A stretch of DNA of 64,000 bases from Mycolicibacterium sp. S2-37 (lineage in GTDB: Bacteria; Actinomycetota; Actinomycetes; Mycobacteriales; Mycobacteriaceae), in contig NZ_JAFEVR010000008.1 of NCBI RefSeq assembly GCF_017352375.1, positions 402,992-466,991 on the forward strand. The letters run 5' to 3'. Below the pieces are notes generated by a model. It searched no databases, was not told the DNA's origin, and saw only the letters and a program-made list of their open reading frames with translations. Shown here in pieces: positions 7,237-16,516 of the stretch (the first letter of the stretch is position 1; every line of letters starts with the position of its first letter). The translations under genes were made by a program, and so were the position numbers.

Positions 7237-8834
7237 ATGACCTTCTCTTCTGACGGCGCGGTCGCCGTCGCCGCCGCGTCGGGATGGTCGGCCAGCAACC
7301 GCGTCACCAGCCGCTCGAACTCGTCGCCCCAGCCGGAGTTGTCGGTGCGGGCCAGCCCACCCAGCTCGACGCCAACGGTACCTGGGTCGCGCGGCGTGAT
7401 CCGTACCCAGACCCGGCGTCGCCGGACCACGAGCGAGACCAGCAGACCGCCCATCATCGTCATCGCGAAGATCAGCACCCAGATCTGCGCGGGATCGTGC
7501 GACACCTGCACGTTCACAAACGGCACAGCGCCGTCGAAGCGCACCACAGTGCCGTCCTCGAGCCGGGTCTCGGCCCCTGCGCTGAGGTTGACCCGTGCCT
7601 CGCGGGTCAACCGGCCCTGTCCGATCAGCCGCTCGTCGAGGGAGAACAGGTTCTGCGGGCGGCCGGTGTCCAGCCCGGTGTCGCCCCGGTAGATGTCGAC
7701 GGCGACCGCGGGATCCCGCAACGCCGGGAAACTCGACGACAGCAGGGTGCCGTCGAGCTGCTGGGTGGGCGCGAACAGACCCTGGATCGCCAGCTGGTTC
7801 TTGCGGCGCTCGTCGGCGTCGGGGTAGGTGCCCGCGGGCGGATCGAACCGCATCACACCCGAGGACAGGAACGTGAACTGGTCGTCGGGACGCCACTGCA
7901 GGGTCTGGGTGCGGGTCTGCCCGTCGGGGAACGTCACCGTGAACGTCGGCGCGTAGCCGTGGCCCTGCAGGTACACCCGGTCACCGCCGACGCGCAGCGG
8001 TTCGTTGACCTTGAGCCGGTAGGACCGCCAGGTGTTCGACGCCAGGTCGTCGCCGGCCTGGTATTCGATGTCTGCGGCATAGGAGGTGGCCTGACCGGTG
8101 TCGAGGTAGTCGGCCTGGAAATCGTTGACCTTCAGACAGATCGGATACAGCGAGGTGCCGTCGACGGTGTTGCCCGCCCGGAAGGAGTCGAATGCGGCAG
8201 GTGAGGCCGAGCAGAAGCCCGGGCCGCCGTCGGCGACGACGATGACGTTCCCCTCGTAGCCGAACAGCTTGCCCGCAGCCACGGCGACCAGCAGACCCAG
8301 CAGCGAGAAGTGGAAGACGATGTTGCCGAATTCGCGCAGATAGCCCTTCTCCGCCGAGATCTCGGTGCTTTCACCCTCGGTGCGGATGACCTTGCGCCAG
8401 CCCTTGAGTCCTGACGTGACCTTGGCGGTCACGGCGGCCACCGAGCCGTCCACCTCGGTGCGGTGGTGCTTGGGCAACCGCGCGAGGTTTCGGGGCGCGG
8501 GCACCGGCACCGCGCGCAGGCTGCGCACGTGTTCGGCCAGACGCGGCGTCAGGCAGCCGACCAGCGAGATGAACAGCAGCGCGTAGATCGCGGTGAACCA
8601 GAAGCTGGAGAACACGTCGAAGGCCTGCAGCCGGTCGAGCACCGGGCCGAGCGTCGGGTGCTCGGCGAGGTATTCGGCGACCTTCGACTCGTTGAGGCTG
8701 CGCTGCGGCAGCAGGGCGCCGGGCACCGCCGCCAGTGCCAGCAGGAACAGCAGCACCAGCGCCGTGCCCATCGAGGTCAGCGTGCGCCACGTGTTGCGCG
8801 CGTAGGCCAGCAGGGTCGCAACGGGGCGGGGCAT
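7233..8834 (-). CDS. resB: cytochrome c biogenesis protein ResB
   Basis: 533 residues starting [20 protein letters not shown]. Three N-terminal transmembrane helices including GTALVLLFLLALAAVPGALLP, a large extracytoplasmic domain, and one C-terminal helix (VLIFAMTMMGGLLVSLVV) are the ResB/Ccs1 layout. It forms the system II heme lyase with CcsA. The ATG at 8834 shares one base with the ccdA stop (TGATG). Corresponds to Rv0528. The upstream open frame is antisense noise. Confidence 0.93.
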   Translation of the reverse strand: MPRPVATLLAYARNTWRTLTSMGTALVLLFLLALAAVPGALLPQRSLNESKVAEYLAEHPTLGPVLDRLQAFDVFSSFWFTAIYALLFISLVGCLTPRLAEHVRSLRAVPVPAPRNLARLPKHHRTEVDGSVAAVTAKVTSGLKGWRKVIRTEGESTEISAEKGYLREFGNIVFHFSLLGLLVAVAAGKLFGYEGNVIVVADGGPGFCSASPAAFDSFRAGNTVDGTSLYPICLKVNDFQADYLDTGQATSYAADIEYQAGDDLASNTWRSYRLKVNEPLRVGGDRVYLQGHGYAPTFTVTFPDGQTRTQTLQWRPDDQFTFLSSGVMRFDPPAGTYPDADERRKNQLAIQGLFAPTQQLDGTLLSSSFPALRDPAVAVDIYRGDTGLDTGRPQNLFSLDERLIGQGRLTREARVNLSAGAETRLEDGTVVRFDGAVPFVNVQVSHDPAQIWVLIFAMTMMGGLLVSLVVRRRRVWVRITPRDPGTVGVELGGLARTDNSGWGDEFERLVTRLLADHPDAAATATAPSEEKVI

Positions 8835-9655
8835 CAGATCGGCAGCCTGACGTCGCTGACGAACGCGTCGCGCACCCATGACACGAAGTCGTTCCACAAT
8901 CCGGTGACCAGGGCGGTGCCGACCACCAGCAGCAGCACGCCGCCGAAGATCTGGATCGTGCGGGTGTGGCGTCTCAGCCAGCCCATCCCCTGGACCGCGC
9001 GCGCCGAACCGAACGCGAGCAGCACGAACGGGATGCCGAGTCCGAGGCAGTAGGCGACGACGAGCGCGACACCGCGCGCGACGCTCGCACCGTCGGTGGC
9101 CGACGCGACCGTGATCACCCCGGTCAGGGTGGGGCCCAGGCACGGGGTCCAGCCGAGCCCGAAGACCGCCCCGAGCAGCGGCGCACCGGCGACCGTCGAC
9201 ACCTGCCGCGGGGTGAACCGGGCCTGGCGTTGCAGGGCGGGAACGAGGCCGACGAAGACCAGTCCCATGACGATCGTCACGACCCCGCCGATACGTTGCA
9301 GCAACAGCTGATTGGTGATCAGTGTGGTGGTCATGCCGAGCACCGCGACGGTGCCCAGCAGGAACACCGCGGTGAACCCGGCGACGAAGAGCGCGGCCGC
9401 GCCGGCGACCCGCAGCCGGGCGCTCCGCGGCGTCGAAACCGACGAAACGGCGGTTCCTTCTCGCACTTTGGTGCCCATGTGTTCGTTTGGGCGAGAAGTG
9501 TCGTCGACGCCGACGACCGCGGCGAGGTACGAGAGGTATCCGGGTACCAGTGGCACCACGCACGGCGACGCGAACGACACCAGCCCGGCCAGCACGCAGA
9601 CGGCCAGGGCCAGGAACACCGGCCCGGCCGAGGCGAGTTCGGCGAACCCGGTCAC
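8834..9655 (-). CDS. ccdA: thiol-disulfide electron carrier CcdA
   Basis: 273-residue CcdA/DsbD-core membrane protein that carries reducing equivalents across the membrane to the extracytoplasmic thioredoxin. The two redox cysteines are in [14 protein letters not shown] (C32) and [11 protein letters not shown], each at the start of a helical repeat, and there are six hydrophobic segments. GTG 9655 overlaps the stop of the thioredoxin gene by four bases. Corresponds to Rv0527. Spacing and order match the family's use with ResA-like partners. Confidence 0.93.
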   Translation of the reverse strand: MTGFAELASAGPVFLALAVCVLAGLVSFASPCVVPLVPGYLSYLAAVVGVDDTSRPNEHMGTKVREGTAVSSVSTPRSARLRVAGAAALFVAGFTAVFLLGTVAVLGMTTTLITNQLLLQRIGGVVTIVMGLVFVGLVPALQRQARFTPRQVSTVAGAPLLGAVFGLGWTPCLGPTLTGVITVASATDGASVARGVALVVAYCLGLGIPFVLLAFGSARAVQGMGWLRRHTRTIQIFGGVLLLVVGTALVTGLWNDFVSWVRDAFVSDVRLPI

Positions 9656-10257
9656 TGCTGGGACTCCGGTCCGGGTTCGGCCGCGAGCCGCTGGACGACC
9701 GGCTGCAGATCCTCGGCGAGCAATTCCCGCAGGAACACCGCGGCGACGCGGTGCTCTCGGTCGAGCACCACCGTCGACGGGATGACCGTGGTGGGATACC
9801 GGCCGCCGAACGCGATCATCGTCCGCATCGGCGGGTCGTAGATCGACGGGAACGTGATGTTGCGATCCCGGATGAAGTCGACCGCGGCGTCGCGGTTGTT
9901 GTCCCGCACGTCGATGCCGAGGAATGCGACGCCGTCGGCGCGCGTCGCCTCGTAGACCTGCTGCAGTTGGCCGATCTCGGTGCGGCACGGCCCGCACCAC
10001 TGACCCCACACGTTGATCACCACGACCTGACCGGCGAAGTCGTCCAGCGACAGCGTCTTGGCCGGGTCGAGCAGATCCGGACCGGACAGCGGGCCGGGCC
10101 GGCCGCGGTCGGCTGGCGGATCGTAGAAGATGTCGGTCTTACCGCCGGGTGCGACGAACTCGAAGGTCCCGCCCTGGGCTACGGCGTCGTCACCGGTGGA
10201 GCAGCCGGCCAGCGCGAGGATCCCCGCGCTCGCCAGCAGTACCGCCAGCCATCTCAC
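9652..10257 (-). CDS. TlpA/ResA-like thioredoxin lipoprotein
   Basis: 201 residues with a lipoprotein signal ([17 protein letters not shown], lipid-anchored C19) and a thioredoxin fold whose active site is WCGPC at 87-91. It should reduce apocytochrome c cysteines outside the membrane, fed by CcdA encoded next. GTG 10257 overlaps the stop of the upstream phosphatase gene by four bases. Corresponds to Rv0526. The cis-proline region VIPSTVVLD is also visible. Confidence 0.92.
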   Translation of the reverse strand: MRWLAVLLASAGILALAGCSTGDDAVAQGGTFEFVAPGGKTDIFYDPPADRGRPGPLSGPDLLDPAKTLSLDDFAGQVVVINVWGQWCGPCRTEIGQLQQVYEATRADGVAFLGIDVRDNNRDAAVDFIRDRNITFPSIYDPPMRTMIAFGGRYPTTVIPSTVVLDREHRVAAVFLRELLAEDLQPVVQRLAAEPGPESQQ

Positions 10258-10862
10258 TGTCCGGCCAGCTCCGCATAACCCCAGCCGACGCAGGTGTCGC
10301 CGTGGAAGTAGAACGACGTCAGCGACGCCAGGTTGCACAGCCGTTTGGTCGGGAAATGGTGCAGGGGTTGGTCGGTCATGGCGCGGCGCAAGGTCTCGAC
10401 GGGCAGCTGATGGCTGACGCAGACCGCCTCGTGCCCGGCGCCCCGGATGCGGGCGCGGTGCAGCGCGGCCGTCATGCGGGACGCGATCTCGACGTAGGGC
10501 TCGCCCCACGAAGGGGTACGGGGATTGCGCAGATGCCGCCAGTTGCGCGGGTCGCGCAGCGCGCCGTCACCGGGTGAGACCCGTTGACCCTGAAACACAT
10601 TGAGCGATTCGATGAGCTCGTCGTCGGTCGCGATGTCCAGACCGTGGCGGGCCGCGATCGGGGTGGCGGTCTCCTGCGCACGCTCCAGCGGGGAGGCGAC
10701 GACGTAGACGATGTCGCGGCCGGCGAGCCAGTCGGCGACCCGCTCCGCCTGCGCCCGGCCGCGCTCGGACAGGTGGTAGTCGGGCAGCCGGCCGTAGAGG
10801 ATGCCGTCGGGATTGTGGACCTCGCCGTGCCGCATCACGTGCACGATCGTCTGTTCGGTCAT
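10254..10862 (-). CDS. histidine phosphatase family protein (Rv0525-like)
   Basis: 202-residue phosphoglycerate-mutase-like phosphatase. The catalytic [11 protein letters not shown] is near the N-terminus, with [14 protein letters not shown] and the second histidine in [15 protein letters not shown]. It probably hydrolyses a small phosphorylated substrate, which the sequence does not identify. ATG 10862 overlaps the hemL stop. Being between hemL and the cytochrome c genes suggests a common transcript rather than a shared pathway. Confidence 0.88.
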   Translation of the reverse strand: MTEQTIVHVMRHGEVHNPDGILYGRLPDYHLSERGRAQAERVADWLAGRDIVYVVASPLERAQETATPIAARHGLDIATDDELIESLNVFQGQRVSPGDGALRDPRNWRHLRNPRTPSWGEPYVEIASRMTAALHRARIRGAGHEAVCVSHQLPVETLRRAMTDQPLHHFPTKRLCNLASLTSFYFHGDTCVGWGYAELAGQ

Positions 10863-12175
10863 TCGGGCTTGGTCGCTTCCGCTGCGGCTCGGGCGGCGCC
10901 GGGCAGCGCGGCCGCGATGCGGTCGAACGCCTCGTCGTCCAGTGCGGCCGAGACGAACCAGGCCTCGAACGCGCTGGGCGGCGGATAGACACCCGCCTCG
11001 AGCAGCGCGTGGAAGAACGCGGGGAAGCGCCACGTCTCGCTGGCGCGCGCCGTCGTGAAGTCGGTGACCGGTTCGGCGGAGAAGAACACCGACAGCATGT
11101 TGCCGCCGCGCTGCACGCGGTGGGTGACGCCGGCCTCGGTCAGGGCGTCGGTGAGCAACCGGTCGAGCCGGTCGGCGTTGGCGTCGAGTGCGGCGTACAC
11201 CGCATCGTCGGCCGCGCGCAGGGTGGCCAGCCCGGCGGCCATCGCGACGGGGTTCCCCGACAGCGTGCCGGCCTGGTACACCGGCCCGAGCGGCGCCAGG
11301 CGCTCCATCACCTCGACGCGACCCCCGAACGCGGCCGCGGGCAGACCGCCGCTCATCACCTTCCCGAAGGTGAACAGGTCACCGTCGACGGGATCGATGC
11401 CGTACCAGCCCGATCGGCTGACCCGGAAACCGGTCATCACCTCGTCGAGGATCAGCAGCGCGCCGTGGTCGGCGGTGATGCGGCGCAGCGCGGCGTTGAA
11501 GCCGGGCGCCGGCGGGACGGCGCCCATGTTGCCCGGGCTGGCCTCGGTGATGACGGCCGCGATCTCCTCGCCGAACTGCCCGAAGGTCTCCTCGACGGCG
11601 GCGAGGTTGTTGTAGGGCAGCACGATGGTGTCGGCCGCCGCGGCGCCGGTGACCCCTGGCGATGAGGGGAGGCCGAGGGTGGCGACGCCGGAGCCGGCGT
11701 CGGCGAGCAGCGCGTCGCTGTGGCCGTGGTAGCAGCCGGAGAATTTGACGATCTTCGGGCGGCCGGTGAAGCCGCGGGCCAGCCGGATCGCGCTCATGGT
11801 GGCTTCGGTGCCGGAGTTCACCATGCGCAGCCGCTCCACCGGGGCCACCCGGGTGATGATCTCGCGGGCGAGTTCGGATTCCGTCGGTGTCGGCGCACCG
11901 AAGGACAGCCCGTCGACCGCGACGCGCTGCACGGCTGCCACGACCGCCGGGTGCGCGTGGCCCAGGATCATCGGCCCCCACGACGACACCAGGTCCACGT
12001 AGCGGTTGCCGTCGGCGTCGGTCAGCCAGTAACCCTTGGCCGACGTGATGAAACGGGGTGTACCGCCGACGGAATTGAAGGCCCGGACGGGCGAGTTGAC
12101 GCCGCCGGGGATCAGCGTGCACGCATCGGCGAACAGCCGCGCCGACTGTTCGGTCGCGGCGGCGTCAGAACCCAT
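10859..12175 (-). CDS. hemL: glutamate-1-semialdehyde 2,1-aminomutase
   Basis: 438-residue class III aminotransferase-type PLP enzyme converting glutamate-1-semialdehyde to 5-aminolevulinate in C5 heme synthesis. The Schiff-base lysine is K272 in [28 protein letters not shown] at the N-terminus and [15 protein letters not shown] are hallmark segments. It follows a good promoter and heads the run of overlapping genes leading to cytochrome c assembly, so heme precursor supply and heme attachment are on one transcript. Corresponds to Rv0524. Confidence 0.96.
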   Translation of the reverse strand: MGSDAAATEQSARLFADACTLIPGGVNSPVRAFNSVGGTPRFITSAKGYWLTDADGNRYVDLVSSWGPMILGHAHPAVVAAVQRVAVDGLSFGAPTPTESELAREIITRVAPVERLRMVNSGTEATMSAIRLARGFTGRPKIVKFSGCYHGHSDALLADAGSGVATLGLPSSPGVTGAAAADTIVLPYNNLAAVEETFGQFGEEIAAVITEASPGNMGAVPPAPGFNAALRRITADHGALLILDEVMTGFRVSRSGWYGIDPVDGDLFTFGKVMSGGLPAAAFGGRVEVMERLAPLGPVYQAGTLSGNPVAMAAGLATLRAADDAVYAALDANADRLDRLLTDALTEAGVTHRVQRGGNMLSVFFSAEPVTDFTTARASETWRFPAFFHALLEAGVYPPPSAFEAWFVSAALDDEAFDRIAAALPGAARAAAEATKPE

Positions 12176-12210
12176 GCCAACCAGTGTCCCAGCCGCGTCC
12201 GACGCGTCAA
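12176..12210 (-). promoter_or_regulatory. hemL promoter, leaderless
   Basis: TTGACG (12210-12205), 16 bases, GACACT (12188-12183), then seven bases to the ATG at 12175. Both boxes are recognisable and the distance predicts transcription starting at or next to the start codon. Confidence 0.55.
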
Positions 12211-12226
12211 CTACAGGGTGTAGTCG

Positions 12227-12718
12227 TCAGCTGCCCTCGGCCGTCCAGCTGAGAACCTCACCGGCTGCCTGGGTCATCACGGTGCCGGGCATCGCCCGCA
12301 GCCGGTACGGCGCCAGCCGCAGGGCGGCGAACTGTGGCGAGGTCGGGCCGTCGCTCCACTGCGGGATGATCCTCGGGTCGTAGCCGACCGGTTCCGGACC
12401 GGTGGCGAACCTCTCCCACACTGCGGAGCGGGTCTCGTCGTCGGTGTACCACTCGACCAGACACTCCGCGCTGCAGGTGTCGTGGCTGGGGGCCCAGTAG
12501 TTGACCGACATGTACGGGTGAACCGCGAGGTGCGCCCGTTTGACCGGGCTGGGCACGGTGGCGATCCACCCGAAGAGGTCGCTGCCGTCCCACTCCCAGA
12601 TCGGGTGCAGGACGCGCGAGCGGGGGCGGCCGTCGGAGTCGACGGTCGCGCAGGACGCCCACACGATCGAATGCGCCATGTCGACGAAGGCGGGCGCGAC
12701 GCGTTGCAGGGTGCTCAC
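12227..12718 (-). CDS. pyridoxamine 5'-phosphate oxidase-fold protein
   Basis: 163 residues of the split-barrel FMN-binding (PPOX/Rv1155-like) superfamily: VWASCATVDSDGRPRSRVLHPIW is the typical first strand pair, followed by FGWIATVPSPVKRAHLAVHP. Such proteins bind flavin, F420 or heme; the cofactor here cannot be told. GTG 12718 follows TAAGGT by eight bases. It is single-gene and belongs to the accessory segment downstream of the hem genes. Confidence 0.8.
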   Translation of the reverse strand: MSTLQRVAPAFVDMAHSIVWASCATVDSDGRPRSRVLHPIWEWDGSDLFGWIATVPSPVKRAHLAVHPYMSVNYWAPSHDTCSAECLVEWYTDDETRSAVWERFATGPEPVGYDPRIIPQWSDGPTSPQFAALRLAPYRLRAMPGTVMTQAAGEVLSWTAEGS

Positions 12719-12732
12719 AGTGGAACACCTTA
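12719..12732 (-). promoter_or_regulatory. leaderless -10 box of the PPOX-fold gene
   Basis: TAAGGT on the minus strand (12732-12727), eight bases before GTG 12718; it supports that start. Confidence 0.45.
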
Positions 12733-12748
12733 GGCCCGCCGGAATGGC

Positions 12749-13078
12749 TCAGCTCTGGGCTTGTGCCGCGCCGGAGTCGCTGTTCGACGACTCCTCGGCC
12801 CCTTCTCCCTCGCCCGCGCCCTCCCCGTCCTTACCGAACTTCGGGTCGCCGTTCTCGTCGACCCATTCGTTGACGGCGGTGCCCGCCACCGTGCCCCCGG
12901 TGCCGGGCATGACGATCGTCGGGCGTTCCTCCTCGTACTCCTTGCGCATCTCCTTGGCGACCTCGCGATGCTTGTCGGTCACCTCGGGCTTCTCGGTGAT
13001 CTTGGCATCGGGGTCGTCGGCGACGTTGGTCGACGCGTTGCGCTCAGCCCCGGACTGTTCTTGGTCGTCACTGCTCAT
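12749..13078 (-). CDS. acidic hypothetical protein, 109 residues
   Basis: I do not recognise it. It is highly charged and low in hydrophobic residues: a helical centre (TDKHREVAKEMRKEYEEERP), a short conserved-looking stretch IVMPGTGGTVAGTAVNEWVD, and a Gly/Glu/Ser-rich tail. No signal peptide or membrane segment. It looks partly disordered. Codon use is like the neighbours and ATG 13078 is clear, so it is probably a real gene; the stretch around TVAGTAVNEW might bind a partner. Confidence 0.6.
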   Translation of the reverse strand: MSSDDQEQSGAERNASTNVADDPDAKITEKPEVTDKHREVAKEMRKEYEEERPTIVMPGTGGTVAGTAVNEWVDENGDPKFGKDGEGAGEGEGAEESSNSDSGAAQAQS

Positions 13079-13124
13079 GGCCTAACGACTGCCCGAAAGT
13101 GTGACCGACGAAACAGAAGATCGG

Positions 13125-13727
13125 TTACGCCGGGACAGGTCTCAGTCCACTGGGCAGGCTCGGCAGGAAGTGTCTGCGCGCGAACTCGCGGATCTCGTCG
13201 GCGGTGTCGAGTGGGGACACGCTCGGCAGCAGCAGCACCATCGACGCGTAGCGCAGGATCGTGTCGGCCAGCTCGTTGACCACGCGAACCCCGATCCGTT
13301 CGGCGAAGCCGGCCGGGAAGATGATGCGCAACGCCTCGGCCATCCGTTCGACGGCGGCCGACCAGTGCTGATGCGCCAGGGCCAGCACGAAGCCCGGATC
13401 CTCGGCCAGCATCGCGTTGAGCACCCGGTGCTGCCGGAATGTCACGATCGAGAGCGTGAAGGCCTCGACGTAGTAGTTCTGCTGCGGTCCGGATGCGCTC
13501 AGCTCGCGCGCAATGTCGGCGAACAGTGCGGCGTTCTGCCGCTCCACCACCGCAGCGACCAGTTCGTCGCGGTTGGCGAAGCGGCGGTAGATCGTGGTGC
13601 GGCTGACCCCTGCGCGGCGCGCCACGTCGTCGAGCGCCACGCGGCGGAAGCCGTGCCGTTCGAACTCGACGACCGCGGCGTCGAGGATCCGCTCCGTCCC
13701 GGAGGTCCCCCGGTCAGCCGCGGGCAT
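13125..13727 (-). CDS. TetR-family regulator
   Basis: 200 residues with the TetR N-terminal HTH at about 10-58 ([25 protein letters not shown], then [18 protein letters not shown]) and a variable helical ligand domain. It overlaps the 3' end of the upstream MpaB-type gene by 14 bp, so both are on one transcript. The likely target is the operon's own promoter, where an imperfect GTAC-N3-GTAC palindrome is found. Ligand unknown. Confidence 0.87.
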   Translation of the reverse strand: MPAADRGTSGTERILDAAVVEFERHGFRRVALDDVARRAGVSRTTIYRRFANRDELVAAVVERQNAALFADIARELSASGPQQNYYVEAFTLSIVTFRQHRVLNAMLAEDPGFVLALAHQHWSAAVERMAEALRIIFPAGFAERIGVRVVNELADTILRYASMVLLLPSVSPLDTADEIREFARRHFLPSLPSGLRPVPA

Positions 13728-14568
13728 AGCCCTGCTGGGCGAACGTGTTGTACCGCACCGTCATCGGCAGCCGGTCCCACAGCCAGTTCACCGGCCGGGA
13801 CCGCCACAGCGCCGCGAACCGCTGGTAGCGCCGCTCCTGGCGGTCGGTCCACGGCAGGTTCAGCAGCCGCCGGGCCTGCGGCGGCAGCCCGCCGGTGGTG
13901 AGGAACGCCGCGAGCGGATTGAACGCCAGCGACACCACCCGCCACACCGCGGGATGAACACCCTTCGGGCACGGAAAGCCCTTCGTGACATAGCCGACGC
14001 CGTACTTCGCGGTCGGATGCGCGACGACGATGTGGTCGAGCATGCGCTGCCAGTAGGCCTCGAACTCCGCATAGGTCGCCGGCATGACGCGATCGCTCAC
14101 CCCGTAGCGGCGGTACCAGGTCTTGGACTCGAGGTAGATCTGCTCCTTCTCCGCATCGGACAGTCGTTTGACGAATGTGTCGGCGAAGTAGAGCACCTGC
14201 TCGACGAAGGTTGCATGCGCCCAGAAGTAGGTCTCCGGATTCAGTGCGCTGTAACGAGCGCCGTCGGGCATGGTGCCCTTGATGTCGGTGTGGAAGTCGC
14301 GGACGTTGACGCCCTCGTTCTGGTCGTCCGAACCGTAGACCGTCATGAAGATCGGCGGTAGCGAGCGCTTCACCCGCGCGGCGGTGTCGTCGAAGAACAC
14401 CGAGTGGTCGAGCACGCCCTGGCCGAGTTCGGCGAGCATGTTCTGCAGCACCGCCGGTCGCGGGCCGATCAGATACATCCGGTTGTCGCCGAAGTACCGC
14501 CACACCAGGGACTGCGGTCCCAGCGGGAGCGCGTCGAGCTCGGTGTTGTTCTCCGCGAGTTCGGTCAT
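13714..14568 (-). CDS. MpaB/DUF2236-family oxygenase-like protein
   Basis: 284 residues similar to the MpaB/DUF2236 family, which includes heme-dependent latex-clearing (Lcp) oxygenases. Conserved-looking segments are [20 protein letters not shown] near the N-terminus, [11 protein letters not shown] and [19 protein letters not shown], the last two supplying candidate heme-ligand histidines. Substrate is unknown; many mycobacterial paralogues exist. It is followed and overlapped by a TetR gene that probably controls it. Confidence 0.75.
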   Translation of the reverse strand: MTELAENNTELDALPLGPQSLVWRYFGDNRMYLIGPRPAVLQNMLAELGQGVLDHSVFFDDTAARVKRSLPPIFMTVYGSDDQNEGVNVRDFHTDIKGTMPDGARYSALNPETYFWAHATFVEQVLYFADTFVKRLSDAEKEQIYLESKTWYRRYGVSDRVMPATYAEFEAYWQRMLDHIVVAHPTAKYGVGYVTKGFPCPKGVHPAVWRVVSLAFNPLAAFLTTGGLPPQARRLLNLPWTDRQERRYQRFAALWRSRPVNWLWDRLPMTVRYNTFAQQGYARG

Positions 14569-14574
14569 GGGAAC

Positions 14575-14602
14575 AGTGTTACAGAATCCGTACTTTGTAC
14601 CG
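14575..14602. promoter_or_regulatory. promoter region with GTAC-N3-GTAC palindrome
   Basis: A minus-strand AACACT (14580-14575) lies six bases before ATG 14568 and may be a leaderless -10. About ten bases upstream, 14588-14602 reads CCGTACTTTGTACCG, a palindromic core GTAC-TTT-GTAC. It covers the spacer and -35 zone, a typical TetR operator position. The binding of the operon's own TetR is inference. Confidence 0.45.
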
Positions 14603-14619
14603 AAGGCTTGTGACCAGCC

Positions 14620-15366
14620 TCACCAGGTGAGCGGATCGAGCCGCAGGTAGAACTGCAGCCGCTGCTCGTCGACCGGCCACGGATACCGGCGGGCGAGCTC
14701 GGTACGGGCCGGAAATCGGGGAAACGTCTGGCGGGTGTTGTCCAGCAACAGCGCCAGATCGGCGTGCCTGTCGGCCACACCCAGTCTGCCGAGGTCGACG
14801 AAACCGCTCACCGAGGCGTCGCTGACCAGGATGTTGGGCAGGCACAGGTCGCCGTGACACACCACGAGGTCGTCGAGTTCCTGCGTCCTGCGGACCGCGG
14901 CGTCGCGCGTGACCCGCTGCAGCAACGCCGCTGCGGGCACGGCACGGTCCTCGTCGGCCAGGAAGTCGCGGTGGACCGCGTCCCGGCCCACCACCGCGCG
15001 TGCCAGCGCCAGCATCGTTTCGAGATCCCGCCGATACGGGCAATCGTCGACCGGGATCTCGTGCAGTGACCGGACAGCGTCGACGATGGACGGCCATGCG
15101 GCGGCCACGGCCGCCTCACTCAGCCGGTCCGCCGGGACGCCGGGAACGGCACCGAGGATCAGTTCCGCCTCGACATCGTTACGGTTCCAGTCCAGCACGA
15201 CGGGTCCGGGGACCCCGTGCGCCGCCGCCCAGACGATCCGGTCGCGTTCGTCGGCGAGCGACTCCCAGTCCGTGATGTCGACGGCCTTGCGGAACGTGGT
15301 CCCGTCCGCGCTGCGGAACACCCGCGCACCGGATTCACCGGAGGTGACGGGCTGCCAGTCATCCAC
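14620..15366 (-). CDS. aminoglycoside 3''-phosphotransferase homologue (streptomycin type)
   Basis: 248-residue kinase of the APH family that closely resembles APH(3'')-Ib (StrA) from end to end as I remember it: GESGARVFR nucleotide loop at about 10-18, AVPGVPAD, VCHGDLCLPNIL with catalytic D173 and N178, FVDLGRLGVADRHADLAL with metal-binding D191, and the C-terminus FYLRLDPLTW. The expected reaction is ATP-dependent phosphorylation of streptomycin at the 3''-hydroxyl. Start GTG 15366 overlaps the upstream small membrane gene by eight bases, making it the last gene of the hem operon. Base composition is like its neighbours, so it looks resident rather than newly acquired. Confidence 0.85.
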   Translation of the reverse strand: MDDWQPVTSGESGARVFRSADGTTFRKAVDITDWESLADERDRIVWAAAHGVPGPVVLDWNRNDVEAELILGAVPGVPADRLSEAAVAAAWPSIVDAVRSLHEIPVDDCPYRRDLETMLALARAVVGRDAVHRDFLADEDRAVPAAALLQRVTRDAAVRRTQELDDLVVCHGDLCLPNILVSDASVSGFVDLGRLGVADRHADLALLLDNTRQTFPRFPARTELARRYPWPVDEQRLQFYLRLDPLTW

Positions 15367-15589
15367 GTCGCATGCGGGCGACGCCGACGACGCCCAGCAC
15401 GCCGGCGCACGCGGCCAGCAGCAGGGCCAGCACGACCAGCGGGGCGGAGTACATCACGACCGGGGTCTCGGGTTGACCGGGCAGGATCGGCGGCGCGACG
15501 GACGGGCGGCTGGCCGCCAGCCACGCCACGACACAACCCGCGCCCGCCGCCACGGCGAGGATCAACTCGACCATCGCGCGTGACCTCAT
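15359..15589 (-). CDS. small membrane protein (Rv0514-like)
   Basis: 76 residues with two transmembrane helices (ELILAVAAGAGCVVAWLAAS and APLVVLALLLAACAGVLGVV) joined by a proline-rich loop. ATG 15589 was chosen because it overlaps the preceding stop by four bases; a longer frame upstream is unsupported. Function unknown. Its position after hemB matches Rv0514. Confidence 0.7.
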   Translation of the reverse strand: MRSRAMVELILAVAAGAGCVVAWLAASRPSVAPPILPGQPETPVVMYSAPLVVLALLLAACAGVLGVVGVARMRRG

Positions 15590-16053
15590 GAGACACGCTC
15601 CTCGACCATTCGCTCCAGGTGTTCGCGCAGCGTGCCGTGCCGGCGTGCCCACGCCTGGGCGGTGCGCTTACCCGTCAGCGCGAGGCCGATCCCCTTGCGG
15701 CCCCGCGGCACTCCGGTCAGTTCGCCGAGTGCGCGCGCCGACTCCCACTTCTGCACCTCCGAGCCGCCCGCCGGCGGGAAGACCTTGACGATCTCGGCGA
15801 CTTTGATGATCTCGGCGCCCTGCCGCAGCGTCAGCGTCGTCAACTCCACCGAGGTGTGGATGCGGGCAGCCTTGACCTGGACGGCGAGGAAACCGGAGAC
15901 CAGCACCAGGAACAGCCCCGGCACCAGCGGTTGCATGCCGTAACCGGCCGAGATCTGAATCGCCAGCATCGCGCCCGCCGCAGCCGGACCGGCCAGCAGC
16001 CAGGCCCAACTCGCACCCGGCTCGTAGAACAGCCGCTCGTCGGGCGCCGTCAC
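15586..16053 (-). CDS. conserved membrane protein, PH/DUF3093-like
   Basis: 155 residues: two N-terminal helices (WAWLLAGPAAAGAMLAIQIS and LVPGLFLVLVSGFLAVQV) then a beta-rich soluble part (VELTTLTLRQGAEIIKVAEI) and a charged C-terminal helix (TAQAWARRHGTLREHLERMV). The layout recalls small actinobacterial PH-like or DUF3093 proteins, but I cannot name the family with confidence. GTG 16053 overlaps the upstream stop. Corresponds in position to Rv0513. Function unknown. Confidence 0.7.
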   Translation of the reverse strand: MTAPDERLFYEPGASWAWLLAGPAAAGAMLAIQISAGYGMQPLVPGLFLVLVSGFLAVQVKAARIHTSVELTTLTLRQGAEIIKVAEIVKVFPPAGGSEVQKWESARALGELTGVPRGRKGIGLALTGKRTAQAWARRHGTLREHLERMVEERVS

Positions 16054-16496
16054 GCCGGCTCCTTCCGATCGAACCAGTCGGCCGCCCCGCGTCGGGTGAG
16101 CAGGATGGTGCCTGCGGCGATCGGAACCAGCGACAGCAGGGTGATCGGCTGCGCGACCCCACCGCCGGTGGCCAGCAGCACCAGCACCAGGGCGATCGCC
16201 AGTGCCAGCCCGACCGTCGCCCGGCGGAAGTTCGGATCGCCGCGCCGGGCCCTGCCGGCCACGAAGGCCAGCGCGCCCCCGGCGAGCACCGACCCGATGC
16301 CCATCCCGCGGTACACCGTGAGGTAGTCGCGGACCTGTTCGTTGCTGACCTCCGAACCGATCGCCGACCGGGCCGTCTCGTAGGCCACCGTCGCGGCCAG
16401 CAGACCGCCGAGAAGCAGCAGGACCGCACCGGAGACCAGGAGCCAGAACGCGATGTCGACGACGCGCGGTCGCGACGGGGTGGGCGAAGCGCTCAT
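16050..16496 (-). CDS. four-helix membrane protein
   Basis: 148 residues with four hydrophobic helices and a short cytoplasmic N-terminus (MSASPTPSRPRVVDIAFW). A 20-bp gap separates it from the upstream relative at 16517, and it overlaps the next gene by four bases. It resembles that neighbour in layout (short Pro-rich N-terminus, then D-x-x-FW and helices), so the two may be old duplicates. No function assigned. Confidence 0.65.
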   Translation of the reverse strand: MSASPTPSRPRVVDIAFWLLVSGAVLLLLGGLLAATVAYETARSAIGSEVSNEQVRDYLTVYRGMGIGSVLAGGALAFVAGRARRGDPNFRRATVGLALAIALVLVLLATGGGVAQPITLLSLVPIAAGTILLTRRGAADWFDRKEPA

Positions 16497-16516
16497 GGTC
16501 GGGCCAGCCTAGCGTC

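Noticed and set aside
6283..7692. A 469-residue plus-strand frame opposite ccsA and resB
   Set aside because: Antisense frame across a gene junction; composition is low in hydrophobic residues and no family fits.
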